A DNA stretch of 42,161 nucleotides from a virus. Position 1 is the first letter of the stretch; the number at the start of each line of letters is the position of its first letter. The notes under the pieces are model-generated. The model saw only the letters and a program-made list of their open reading frames with translations, had not been told where the DNA came from and did not search any database. The stretch is from positions 1 to 42,161 of IMG/VR virus record IMGVR_UViG_3300027963_000125, one strand, 5' to 3'. Made by a program: the position numbers and the translations under genes. Shown one piece after another: positions 8,469 through 17,857 of the stretch.

Positions 8469-9376
8469 TAGCTAGTTATATTTGTAAAGTTTTTACTGAA
8501 ATCAATATTATTACCTCTACTTTGTCTAACCTCATACAACAATGCGTTAAATTGGTCTCTAATTTCATATAAGTTGTATTGTCTGTATATGTTATTAGCT
8601 GAGTCGTAGATTGTATAGATACCATCATCCATAGATTTAGTTTGATTACCGTAAAGTGCAATCGCAAGAGATGATATATCGTATTCAACCATATCAATTT
8701 CTAATGTAATAGGATTGAAAAAAGTATTAGATATAATAATATCTTGGTCTGGCTGTCCAATATATGGTGTCGCGTTTGGTTTGTTTGTAGGTGATGATGA
8801 TGGTGATAAAGTTAAAAATATTAAATTCGCATCTCCATCAACATATCTATATCTTATCGCTTTTTGAGTCGTGTTTACTTGGTTTGTAACTACTGGTTCA
8901 CAAAAGAAACAAGATGTAACAACTCTGAAAAAGTTTGGTATTTTAGAACCATCAGGATTCAAATATTCAACTCTGAATCCAACTAATCCTTGAGGTACAA
9001 ATTTGTTTTGGAATTGAGTTGGTACATTGTTAATGTCAATTACAATTCCTTTTACATTTGGTAGTGCACTTAAAACACCACAATCGGTAATAACTGTTCT
9101 TATTTGGGCTGGTCTTAAATATAATGTGTAGATTCCAAGTGCATTGAATTGTTCGGCTGGTAAAGTTAGATTATATAATCCACCTAAAACTTCAACTCCT
9201 GAATTACCACCTGTTTCAGTGTTATTGAAGTATGGTTTAAGTAATGTTTGAGCATCAAGTGTTGTTAAGACGAAAGCATCTGTAACATCTCTAGTTGGTG
9301 TGTAATTCATGATGATTTCAACATCTTCTGGTGAAACATCACTTGGTCTTATGGTACCGTATGAACCTATTGCCAT
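8468..9376 (-). CDS. Conserved-looking tail/baseplate protein, function unknown
   Basis: A 302-residue protein beginning MAIGSYGTIRPSDVSPEDVEI, rich in beta-type sequence with Asn, Thr and aromatic residues. There is a close Cys pair (SCFFCEP near residue 167) and one further cysteine (TDCG, near residue 98). The C-terminal third has an amphipathic helical segment (YEIRDQFNALLYEVRQ). No family is recognised by eye. A TATTTATTAA motif lies 13 nt before its ATG, and its stop overlaps the start of the tail-protein-I-like gene, so it probably opens a transcript for the wedge and adhesin genes. A wedge or fibre-connector role, like T4 gp8 to gp10, is plausible from position only. Confidence 0.65.
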   Translation of the reverse strand: MAIGSYGTIRPSDVSPEDVEIIMNYTPTRDVTDAFVLTTLDAQTLLKPYFNNTETGGNSGVEVLGGLYNLTLPAEQFNALGIYTLYLRPAQIRTVITDCGVLSALPNVKGIVIDINNVPTQFQNKFVPQGLVGFRVEYLNPDGSKIPNFFRVVTSCFFCEPVVTNQVNTTQKAIRYRYVDGDANLIFLTLSPSSSPTNKPNATPYIGQPDQDIIISNTFFNPITLEIDMVEYDISSLAIALYGNQTKSMDDGIYTIYDSANNIYRQYNLYEIRDQFNALLYEVRQSRGNNIDFSKNFTNITS

Positions 9377-9389
9377 AGTTTGTTATTTT

Positions 9390-9399
9390 TTAATAAATA
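9390..9399 (-). promoter_or_regulatory. Candidate phage promoter motif TATTTATTAA
   Basis: Preceded by AAAC on the minus strand exactly as in the copy before 17765, and ending 13 nt before the ATG at 9376. It sits in the 25-nt gap after the PKD-domain gene. Confidence 0.55.
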
Positions 9400-9401
9400 G
9401 T

Positions 9402-10487
9402 TTAAGCTTTATTTTCAACATTAAAGAATCCATATCCATAATTAATCATATCTCCAAGATTATCAACTTCTCCAAGTCTTTGAACTCTTTCGTATGCACT
9501 GTTTTTTCCTCTTTCAACAAATACATCAGATTGGATTTGAGGTTGGTCTATAACTCTTAATAAAACCTCTTCTTTTGTGATTGGAACTGCAGTTAAATTA
9601 TATTCTGTGAATCCTGATGATGGTTCAAAAAATATTGTTGTCCCATCATTGTAATCATAATAGTTTATTTCTGTAATTGTATACGCGGTATAAACATCGT
9701 TTATATCCGTTACAGCACCCCATATTTGACCGTTAGCAACTACAGGTACCCCAACTTGGAATTTTGGTTCTCCGTATTGTTTTAACTCTTGTATTCTCGA
9801 TTTGGTTATCCCTGAAATTGTATATGGTACCGTGACATAATTTTTTGATGTTTGTGGTTCAACAAGGTTTACCGCATCTCCTGAAAATATGTAATCATAA
9901 CTTACAGGTGTTTGTAACCAATTACCACCTGAAGGAGTGAAAAAACATTCTCCATTTGGGTTATTAATTACCACCTTAGTGTAAGGTGTTGTTATTGTCT
10001 TAGAAACATTTGTTATTCCCCAAGGATTTGTTTGTTGTAGTGTTATGGTATATTGTTTGCTTGCAGTTGGATATGTATGACTTAAGGAATTTGGTGTATA
10101 TCCTGTAATAACTTGTTTTGCAGAACCATCACCCCAATCAACAACATATGCAGATAGTTCCAAAAACTTTTGAAATTCACTTGATGTATTGTATATGTTA
10201 TACACATAAGGATTTTCAGTTGTCGATGAAAATATAAAATTTGTTACAACATCTTTTTGTAATACAGCACCATCAAATGGTGAATAATAACCTACATCAT
10301 ATGCCGTTTGTGTTATTAAAAAAGTAAGTGTCAAACCTGTTAACAATGATGTACCTCTCGGTCCACTCGAAACCAATTGACTCATTCCTGAATAAACCCC
10401 AACTGGCACACCTCTATAGTCAACAACTGTTAAATCAGCTTCAACATTTTCAGGTGATATAATGAATTTGTAGTAATCTTGTGACAT
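9402..10487 (-). CDS. Structural protein with PKD-like domain
   Basis: A 361-residue protein. Residues about 80-168 form a PKD-like beta-sandwich: YVVDWGDGSAK, then SHTYPTASKQYTITL and a closing strand with VSKTITTP. The WGDG and HTY motifs are diagnostic of PKD domains, common in extracellular proteins and in tail proteins that bind surface glycans or other proteins. The N-terminal 75 residues and the C-terminal 190 residues are unassigned. It starts 1 nt after the stop of the preceding gene, so it belongs to the transcript descending from the 1595-residue gene. A baseplate-peripheral or appendage role is inferred. Confidence 0.75.
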   Translation of the reverse strand: MSQDYYKFIISPENVEADLTVVDYRGVPVGVYSGMSQLVSSGPRGTSLLTGLTLTFLITQTAYDVGYYSPFDGAVLQKDVVTNFIFSSTTENPYVYNIYNTSSEFQKFLELSAYVVDWGDGSAKQVITGYTPNSLSHTYPTASKQYTITLQQTNPWGITNVSKTITTPYTKVVINNPNGECFFTPSGGNWLQTPVSYDYIFSGDAVNLVEPQTSKNYVTVPYTISGITKSRIQELKQYGEPKFQVGVPVVANGQIWGAVTDINDVYTAYTITEINYYDYNDGTTIFFEPSSGFTEYNLTAVPITKEEVLLRVIDQPQIQSDVFVERGKNSAYERVQRLGEVDNLGDMINYGYGFFNVENKA

Positions 10488-10488
10488 A

Positions 10489-11313
10489 CTATGGGTTTAC
10501 ATATTCAAACCATTTTATGGGTATTGTTGTCCCTACTCTTTGGTCTTTGGTATTAAAAACTTGATATGTGTGGTTCACATAATCTAGTTCAACTCTATAA
10601 TAGAAATATTGTGTACTATCAAAAGAATACTTATCTCCACTAATAAGAGCCTGTGGACCATTTGTTAAATCCACTGGGTCCGTTGTTTTACCTGTCATCA
10701 TTTTAGTAAACTGACCTGTCTTAGCATTGTAAAATTTGGCAGTCATATAAAATGTTTTGATATCCAAAAAGTTTCTTTTCTTTAACCAATAGATAAAAAA
10801 CCCTTCTTTGTCACCAACATAATTCAAAACAAACTTCGGCTTCTTAATTGTAACAGGCGTTCTTTGCATCATCGCATCCATCTTCAATCCCTGTTGTGTT
10901 GGTAAAATTATTGTGATATAATTGTTCTGTCTTTTTTCATCAAACGTGTCATACAAATCAAGTTTAAAGAATGAATTGGTATAATTGTTTGTGTAATAAT
11001 AAATTTCTTGAGTTGTAAATCCTTCACTTCTGTAGTCCAATCTCCAGTTACTCAACGTATCTAAAGAACCACCAGAGTAGAAATAAAACTCATAATTAAC
11101 TTCTGTTGAATCTGTAGACCCTGTTGCTGGTGCGTGGTCAAATCTTGTTACTTCAAAGTCTCTACCAACACCAATTACTTGCGTAATCACTTCACCCTCA
11201 TATTCATCAATAGCCATGTCCAAACCCAAATAATCCCACTTTAGTTCAACAGGTATTGTAAGTTGTTTGTCAGTAAACGCGTCTCTTCTTAGTTGAATCT
11301 TATTCACACTCAT
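10489..11313 (-). CDS. Structural protein of unknown function in the baseplate block
   Basis: I chose the ATG at 11313 (protein begins MSVNKIQLRRD, 274 residues); a TTG directly in front is in frame but less likely. It overlaps the end of the upstream gene by 14 nt. The protein is rich in Tyr, Phe, Asp and Thr with many short beta-type segments and no cysteine, signal peptide or membrane segment. Nothing in it matches a family I know. It sits among tail genes that overlap one another, so it is most likely a virion or assembly protein made together with them. Confidence 0.6.
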   Translation of the reverse strand: MSVNKIQLRRDAFTDKQLTIPVELKWDYLGLDMAIDEYEGEVITQVIGVGRDFEVTRFDHAPATGSTDSTEVNYEFYFYSGGSLDTLSNWRLDYRSEGFTTQEIYYYTNNYTNSFFKLDLYDTFDEKRQNNYITIILPTQQGLKMDAMMQRTPVTIKKPKFVLNYVGDKEGFFIYWLKKRNFLDIKTFYMTAKFYNAKTGQFTKMMTGKTTDPVDLTNGPQALISGDKYSFDSTQYFYYRVELDYVNHTYQVFNTKDQRVGTTIPIKWFEYVNP

Positions 11314-12985
11314 CAATCAATGGTTTAATGGATTGGTTAACTCCAAGTAAATTAGAGTTAAAGTTTATTCCTTCAGGTATTAATCTAAATACAAAATCTT
11401 TGAAAGGATATTGGGCACTATTGAAAAAAGGATAGTTAACTCCTCTACCAAGGTTATCAATGAATCCGTAGGTATACAAATCTCTCCATCTAAATTGTTC
11501 ATCAGACTTAGAATAAAAAGAATAACTTGGAACATTATCCACAGAATTTGCGTCCGCAGTTTCAATATAATCAGAAAATACTCTAATTGTCATTGAATTG
11601 TGTGGGGTATAATAAAACCCTGGCGAGTTAGTACTAATTGGTGATGTTGTTTGAAATATATCTTGATTATATTTTATCTTTTGATAATAAGGTGAAACAA
11701 CTCTTTCAATTTGTTCATAATCATTCCACTCACAAAAATCTCCATCGAGAACATCATCCCTTTTTAAATCTAAATTAAAGTAAAATATCCTATTTGATTT
11801 TGTATATGAAGATACTGATATGTTTGTATTCGAATCAATATTATTTTGGTCCCACCAAGTACTTGATTTTTTATTCAAATTGAACTTCCACCCTTGTTTC
11901 AATCCAATACCATTGTAAGGTTGGTTAAAATAACCAGTATAACCTTTATTGATTACTGTTAAAAATAATTCACTTACAGGTCTTTTTTGGTTATCAAGTA
12001 TATTTTTTAAATCCAAATCGTAATTAACCGTGAAGTCATAAGCATTACTACTTGTCAATTGGGAAACTCTAGAAACGTTATTTGGAGTTAAGGAACTAAA
12101 TTCAAATTTCTTTAATTCATTAAATACATTTTTTTCAAAACCAGCCCTTGTAACAATTACATCATCCACATTTGTAAGAACTTTGTGCTCTCTTACATAG
12201 TACTTTGATTTTGTTTCAAGTATGTTATCAGGATTAATAATTCTTTTGAATGTACCTGTAATATTGTTTGCAAAAGTATTACCAGTATAACCTACATTAT
12301 ATATGTTAAAAATGTATTCATCACTTTCAGTTAGTCCATTACCTAAAGAATCAACTTGGAAAATGTTTATTTTTCCATAATAAATTGATAGTTCTACATA
12401 TTCACCAGGCGTCAATCCATGTGGTGAAATGCATTGAAATGAAATTAATCCGCTACCGTTTTTGGTATAATTATTAATTGAAAAAGGTATCCCATCTGAT
12501 GCAACCCAATTGAAATTACTATTATTAAGTGTTGCAGATAGTTTTGATTCATAGTTGTTTTTATACGCATATGTGATATAGTAAGTCCAATTGTACGTGT
12601 ATGCACTTTTAGCTTTATATACTATATGTTGGTCAGAAACATCGGGTCTGAAAAAATCAAATTCATAGTATTGAGGTAACCCAACCCATGTTTTACTTGC
12701 TGTTGATTGTAACGCATTAGCATAATACAAGTTGTATTGAAATGGTAAATAAGTTGTTGTTCCTGTGTATGTATTTGCATATATGTATGTTGCCTTAAAC
12801 GTAGGTCTAAAAACCGTGCAGGCTTGTCTCTCATCATCAAAAACTTGAGCCAAACTAACCGTTTGACTTCTATCGAACTCAGTAATTTGAGCACTTTGTT
12901 CTTCGAGAGTTATTGAAATCTCTTCATCTACAGCTGGTGCCCCAATGTATCTTAATTGACTTGGTATGATAGTATAGTTATTCAA
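11300..12985 (-). CDS. Large beta-rich tail protein of unknown function, TTG start
   Basis: A 561-residue protein. The most upstream usable start is TTG at 12985 (reads MNNYTIIPSQLRYIG), overlapping the upstream stop by 8 nt; there is no in-frame ATG near the N-terminus, and a TAG closes the frame 9 codons upstream of the TTG. The sequence is strikingly rich in Tyr, Asn, Phe, Thr and Ser with regular alternating patterns, typical of beta-rich tail-fibre or baseplate proteins. Only two cysteines are seen (QACTVF near residue 56, and one near the C-terminus in DECE). No named domain is recognised. Its overlaps on both sides suggest coupled translation within the wedge block. Confidence 0.65.
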   Translation of the reverse strand: MNNYTIIPSQLRYIGAPAVDEEISITLEEQSAQITEFDRSQTVSLAQVFDDERQACTVFRPTFKATYIYANTYTGTTTYLPFQYNLYYANALQSTASKTWVGLPQYYEFDFFRPDVSDQHIVYKAKSAYTYNWTYYITYAYKNNYESKLSATLNNSNFNWVASDGIPFSINNYTKNGSGLISFQCISPHGLTPGEYVELSIYYGKINIFQVDSLGNGLTESDEYIFNIYNVGYTGNTFANNITGTFKRIINPDNILETKSKYYVREHKVLTNVDDVIVTRAGFEKNVFNELKKFEFSSLTPNNVSRVSQLTSSNAYDFTVNYDLDLKNILDNQKRPVSELFLTVINKGYTGYFNQPYNGIGLKQGWKFNLNKKSSTWWDQNNIDSNTNISVSSYTKSNRIFYFNLDLKRDDVLDGDFCEWNDYEQIERVVSPYYQKIKYNQDIFQTTSPISTNSPGFYYTPHNSMTIRVFSDYIETADANSVDNVPSYSFYSKSDEQFRWRDLYTYGFIDNLGRGVNYPFFNSAQYPFKDFVFRLIPEGINFNSNLLGVNQSIKPLIDECE

Positions 12986-15900
12986 GTATTGAGTATTTTC
13001 GTTTAAATGAATCTAATGCAGATTCACCTTTAACCGTACCAAAATAAAATTGATAAGGTGCACCAACCATAAATCTACTATTTGTTGCCGCTACTGAAGA
13101 ATATTGTCCTGTTCCGTTTACACTAAAAATGTACCCTCTTTGATAAGTGTCATTATTTGATGGAGCAGAATCACTTTGAAAATATGTTGGTTGAGTTCTT
13201 ATAGTCCTATCTAAAGATTGATAATATTGTGTGACAATATCACCTGTGCCTGTTGCCCAAGAATTATTTTGAGTACCAAAAATAGATGGTTTTTGTGGGT
13301 TAGTAACTTGTTGCCATTGATAGAATGGAACTTGTTGTGATTTTATTCCATATGGATACGGAATGTAATTAGCATTATCATTCAACCTAAAATCAATTCT
13401 ACCAGGTGTTAGATAATCTTTTGTTTGTAAATTTTGAGTTGTTGATGAAAACCAAACAGCAATGGCTGGGTCACCAGCATTACCTAAAATAGTTGTAGGT
13501 ACAAAATAAGTGTCACCAACAGGAGCTGGAGCATTAGGTGGAATGTCATAATATTCTGGTGAAAATTTAATAACACCAATTTCAGAATTTATAGACATCA
13601 TTTGAGCCAAATCTCCATCGATTCTTTTTTCTGGTCTTGAAAATAATTGATTCAACGAGTTATCACCAAATTGTAATATTTGAGCTAAAAATGATTCATC
13701 GGTCATTCTTGAAATTGCAAATAAATTTACTAAGTCAGAAGTATCACCATAACTTGTGGAATCTAATTCTGTCATGATATAGGCATTTGTACTTGCATCA
13801 AATGTTATTTCTCTATAAAAATAATCTTTCATTCCCAAATTAATTATTGTTGTTGGGAATAATAGGTTAGTTTTATTCACTGCTTTAGTTTGTGTTGCAC
13901 TTTTCCCAATAAATCTATTTTGAGTATCACTGTACGGACTACTTCTATAATAAAAGTTTGTTGTTTTTTGGTCGTAGTATATTATATCAAGACAATAATT
14001 AGAATATGGTTTATTCTGTTTATCATAATACGTGTCAACTTGTATTGGAAACGCATATAAACTACCATTCACCCAATTATTTACGAAGGATTGGGCAAGA
14101 ACTCCTCTACATAATCCATAGAAAAATCTAAATCTGAATCCCCACTCCGCAAAATTACCTAAGTCTTTCTTTAAATCCGTCAATGGTTGTCTAACAAAAA
14201 CATAACATCCATTTTCAACCGCATCTTTAGTAGTACAATCTTGATTAATTTGGAATTGAGAACCAAATCCAGTGTAACAATCTAATCCAACCATTTTCTC
14301 ACAGTTGAAACTTTCCAATACACTCACTGAATTCGCCAAACCTTCAATGTCAGGTGTTACTTGTTCAGCTCCTGTTGTGAATGCAACCGATGTTATATCA
14401 CCACCTGAGGTATCTATTAAATACATTCCAAAATTTATGTTTTGTTGTAATATACTTGGGTTGTTGTCCCAACTACCTCCATCAAGAAGGTCAGAACTAG
14501 GTAGTCTATCTGTCCTCATGACATTCAAAGATGCATTATTAATTAGAAAAGGATTGGATTGTATTTGAGGTAATAGAACTTTAGTATAATAATATTGCCC
14601 AAAATTATTGTAAGGTGCTCTTGCAACTACATTAGGATAATCACCTATCTTCATAATTCCCATTCCAGAAACATCTTCACTAATATCATACGTTGCACTG
14701 TTTTGAGCATTATCATAATATCCACTTGAAGATAAGCTAACTACCGTATTTGAATAGGTTGCCATGTATGATGGATTATAGTTTGAAGCGTCTAGTGAAC
14801 CGTAATATCCAACCAACGTAGTATTAAAACCTGAATACTGATATCCTGGTGTTGTGCTACTAGCAATACCTGGACTAAAGAAATAGGATTGATAATAGAT
14901 ATCAGTTTGACTATTAAAAGGTTGAACAGATATTGAAGGGTTTGTCAACTTTTGAATAGGTATATTTATCCTTGTAGTTGCGGTTACAACAAATTTAGGG
15001 TCATTTTCGTTACTACCAAAAATATTACCTAAATTATATTCATTTGTATATAAAGGTGAGTATGGGTCTACCCCTCTTTGTAATATCAAAACATATTGTT
15101 CGTTAAATCCTTCAAAAACGTCCGCAACTTTAATTGAATCTGTTTTAAATATTTTTCCACCAATTCCTAAGAGAAGTTTCCACCAATCAGTAATCATAGG
15201 AGTGTCTATTACATTAGGAAATTTTTGTGGTGAAGAAGTATTCCAAATTTTAACAGCATCTGAAATTGTTATTGCCGTAACTACCTGAAAATATTCCACA
15301 TCTGAAGGGAATTTGTAGTTTGTTTCTGTAGAACCATAGGGTAAACTATATGTCACCGATGTATCAGAGTATTGTCCTGTTGCATAAGTTAGATTTATTG
15401 ATGTTGACCCACTACCATTGTAGGTGGTACCGCTAATACCTGTTACAGGACCTGTAGGTGTGTTAGCACTATAGGACCAGTTTACGTCTGTAGTACCTGT
15501 TGGATTGACTGTTGTTAATAAATCTCCCGCGGCAAACTGTTGATTTGATAACAATGTAATTGTATTGTCAAAGTGAAAATTATTAACGTTTGAATCTTTT
15601 GCAAAAGTTACTTTAATTTTATTGACACCTGAAAAATAACTACTCCTTTGATTGAACAAGTTAATTCTTTCACCCAACGGAAGTGTTTTTGATGAAGCAA
15701 AACATTTTACTAATAAGTCACTAGGTAAATCAGTTATGTTGGATACGGTATTTTTATATATTGCTGAGTTACTAATAAATGCTTTACCCGCAAAACCAGC
15801 AGTTGCTTCACTAAGATTTGTTGCTATAGTGACAATATTTTCTTGTGGTTCACCTGACAAAATAACTTCAAATCCCGCCTGATAATAATTTGGTGAAGAT

Positions 15901-17765
15901 AAATAAGTTAATATACCATTACCTCCAGAATTTTCTTGTCTACTTGGAGTAGTAGTAACATTTTGTGAACATTCGCAAGCCTGACATTCAGGGTAAGTTA
16001 TCATTGGTAACTTAAATTTTGGGTTTTCTTTACTACAATATTTTTTCCACCTCCTGAATGGATACCAAGTGATTGCTATGATACTAAATCCAATTCCAGA
16101 TAGCCAACATAAAAAATCATAAAATAGATTTCTTATGAAATATATTACATGAGCAATGATTAAAACAATCATTCCAACTGGTTGTAGTATTGTAAAAATT
16201 AATGAAAACAGGAAAAATAAAAAATCAAAATTTCTAAATCCGTCGTTAACAGGAAATTTGTTTACACTTGCTGAACAATCATCACTATCAATTTCTTTGA
16301 TGCCAATGAATCTTCCTTTATTCCCTTTTTTGTATTCATCAATTAATCCTGCAACAGTATAAACTCTATTGAATTGGAACTCATAGAATGTATCTTCACA
16401 ATCTATTGCGGTATTAAGTTTATCTAGTTTAAACTGTCCACTAAATCCATTAGTATATCCACTCCAATCTAATCCAAAATAATAAGAACTAGAAAGTTGT
16501 TTGTTTGCTGTAGTACCTGTTGCTTGATAATTTGGGTCACTAGTTGTTGAAGTCCATCCGTACTCTCTAACATTTGGAACTAAAAAATACCCTCTTCTAA
16601 CTGATTCCGTTAACGTTGGTGGTTGTTGCCATTTAACTTTAAATCTATATTTGGCTTTGGTTGGAACTCCAACGTTTGGGTCATTGGATAATACTTTTTC
16701 ACCGAACTCATTTGTATAAATGTAATCCAAATTCATGGGTAATTCGGTCAACCATACTCCATTACCATCAATTATATTACCCGCTTGCTCTAATTCATAT
16801 TGTTCCAAAACAGGGTTACCTTGTGCATCTTGTCCAATTGTTTGTCTAATTGCTAAGATTTGTCCAGGTCCTGATTGTAAGGAACACATATTACCCATAT
16901 TATCTCTTGGTTTACATCCCGCAACAGAAAATATTCCTGCATATTTAAAACCTGGTCTAATCCTCATATTATCAGGTGATGAATATAATGAACCCATGAA
17001 AGTAGATGTTGGTTGAATATCAATATTAGCATCATTTCTTAAATCAAAATCAACTCTATTAATTGCTAGTTGACATAATTCAGGGTCACCCCAAAGAGGT
17101 GAAACATCCACATATTTTGTAAGAGAAACTATTTGTGGTAGTGAATTTAAATCTGTTGATGTTCTAAATTTATTTCCTGAAACTTGAGCTTCTGTTGCTC
17201 TACCCATTCTAATTAAATCTTGAGGTGTTAATGAAAACTCACCAATATCAGAAAGGTCTACATCCATTACTAATTGTTGAGCACCTTGAGGTACTCCCAT
17301 AATCATGTAGTCACCACTCTCGTTTGTTTTAGAACTAAATTTATAGTACTTGTCAAATATCTCTACCGCAGTTGAACCTGTTAAAGCGTCGTTTCTTGTT
17401 GGTAATGTTCCTGTCGCAGCGTGTTTTGAGTATGATTTTTCGTAAGGTAATAAATTGTATCTATATCCGTCTTCGTTTTTATCAGCTGGAGATTTGTAAG
17501 GATATATACTTGAAATAATCGGGTTTGATTCATCAATACTACTAATAGGTATAAAAACAGAAATTCTAGCATTCGGAAGTCCTAATCCATTGTTTGCTGT
17601 AACCCTACCTACAATCACACCATAATCCGCACAACTTTGAGGGTAGATATCTGCTTGTTGGATTGCCAATGACAATATCTCCAAAAAATCGTACTCTTGG
17701 TCTAATTGGACGTTGATAGTTTTATTGACACCCTGTTCTGTTCTTATTCTGTATGATTGACCCAT
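12978..17765 (-). CDS. Giant baseplate-associated protein with internal membrane segment
   Basis: A 1595-residue protein just downstream of the gp6-like gene. Near residues 48-73 and 140-170 it has patterns like a carboxypeptidase-regulatory/Cna-B type beta-sandwich (GVIVGRVTANNGLGLPNA, then TNESGDYMIMGVPQG). About residues 511-568 are strongly hydrophobic, enough for two or three membrane-spanning helices, with short breaks at LQPVG, IRNLFYD and SGIG. This is followed at 572-601 by a basic stretch and a Cys cluster (YCSKE, PECQACECS). The remaining thousand residues are beta-rich and unassigned. Membrane helices inside a huge virion protein are unusual and suggest insertion into a host membrane during infection. 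A TATTTATTAA motif 13 nt before its ATG, with AAAGGA between, suggests its own promoter. T4 gp7 has the same neighbour position but is about 1030 residues. Confidence 0.75.
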   Translation of the reverse strand: MGQSYRIRTEQGVNKTINVQLDQEYDFLEILSLAIQQADIYPQSCADYGVIVGRVTANNGLGLPNARISVFIPISSIDESNPIISSIYPYKSPADKNEDGYRYNLLPYEKSYSKHAATGTLPTRNDALTGSTAVEIFDKYYKFSSKTNESGDYMIMGVPQGAQQLVMDVDLSDIGEFSLTPQDLIRMGRATEAQVSGNKFRTSTDLNSLPQIVSLTKYVDVSPLWGDPELCQLAINRVDFDLRNDANIDIQPTSTFMGSLYSSPDNMRIRPGFKYAGIFSVAGCKPRDNMGNMCSLQSGPGQILAIRQTIGQDAQGNPVLEQYELEQAGNIIDGNGVWLTELPMNLDYIYTNEFGEKVLSNDPNVGVPTKAKYRFKVKWQQPPTLTESVRRGYFLVPNVREYGWTSTTSDPNYQATGTTANKQLSSSYYFGLDWSGYTNGFSGQFKLDKLNTAIDCEDTFYEFQFNRVYTVAGLIDEYKKGNKGRFIGIKEIDSDDCSASVNKFPVNDGFRNFDFLFFLFSLIFTILQPVGMIVLIIAHVIYFIRNLFYDFLCWLSGIGFSIIAITWYPFRRWKKYCSKENPKFKLPMITYPECQACECSQNVTTTPSRQENSGGNGILTYLSSPNYYQAGFEVILSGEPQENIVTIATNLSEATAGFAGKAFISNSAIYKNTVSNITDLPSDLLVKCFASSKTLPLGERINLFNQRSSYFSGVNKIKVTFAKDSNVNNFHFDNTITLLSNQQFAAGDLLTTVNPTGTTDVNWSYSANTPTGPVTGISGTTYNGSGSTSINLTYATGQYSDTSVTYSLPYGSTETNYKFPSDVEYFQVVTAITISDAVKIWNTSSPQKFPNVIDTPMITDWWKLLLGIGGKIFKTDSIKVADVFEGFNEQYVLILQRGVDPYSPLYTNEYNLGNIFGSNENDPKFVVTATTRINIPIQKLTNPSISVQPFNSQTDIYYQSYFFSPGIASSTTPGYQYSGFNTTLVGYYGSLDASNYNPSYMATYSNTVVSLSSSGYYDNAQNSATYDISEDVSGMGIMKIGDYPNVVARAPYNNFGQYYYTKVLLPQIQSNPFLINNASLNVMRTDRLPSSDLLDGGSWDNNPSILQQNINFGMYLIDTSGGDITSVAFTTGAEQVTPDIEGLANSVSVLESFNCEKMVGLDCYTGFGSQFQINQDCTTKDAVENGCYVFVRQPLTDLKKDLGNFAEWGFRFRFFYGLCRGVLAQSFVNNWVNGSLYAFPIQVDTYYDKQNKPYSNYCLDIIYYDQKTTNFYYRSSPYSDTQNRFIGKSATQTKAVNKTNLLFPTTIINLGMKDYFYREITFDASTNAYIMTELDSTSYGDTSDLVNLFAISRMTDESFLAQILQFGDNSLNQLFSRPEKRIDGDLAQMMSINSEIGVIKFSPEYYDIPPNAPAPVGDTYFVPTTILGNAGDPAIAVWFSSTTQNLQTKDYLTPGRIDFRLNDNANYIPYPYGIKSQQVPFYQWQQVTNPQKPSIFGTQNNSWATGTGDIVTQYYQSLDRTIRTQPTYFQSDSAPSNNDTYQRGYIFSVNGTGQYSSVAATNSRFMVGAPYQFYFGTVKGESALDSFKRKYSILE

Positions 17766-17778
17766 TAAAGTCCTTTAG

Positions 17779-17788
17779 TTAATAAATA
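17779..17788 (-). promoter_or_regulatory. Candidate phage promoter motif TATTTATTAA
   Basis: Preceded by AAAC on the minus strand and ending 13 nt before the ATG at 17765. It lies in a 92-nt gap after the gp6-like gene. This is the only one of the four full copies with a Shine-Dalgarno-like AAAGGA between motif and start. Confidence 0.55.
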
Positions 17789-17857
17789 GTTTATGTGGAA
17801 TTTTTAAAGAAACCTACACCCTTAAAATATAAACTAAAAGAGAAAATAATAAACCTG

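Noticed and set aside
11314-11316. TTG start for the 274-residue protein
   Set aside because: An ATG follows directly as the next codon and is preferred.
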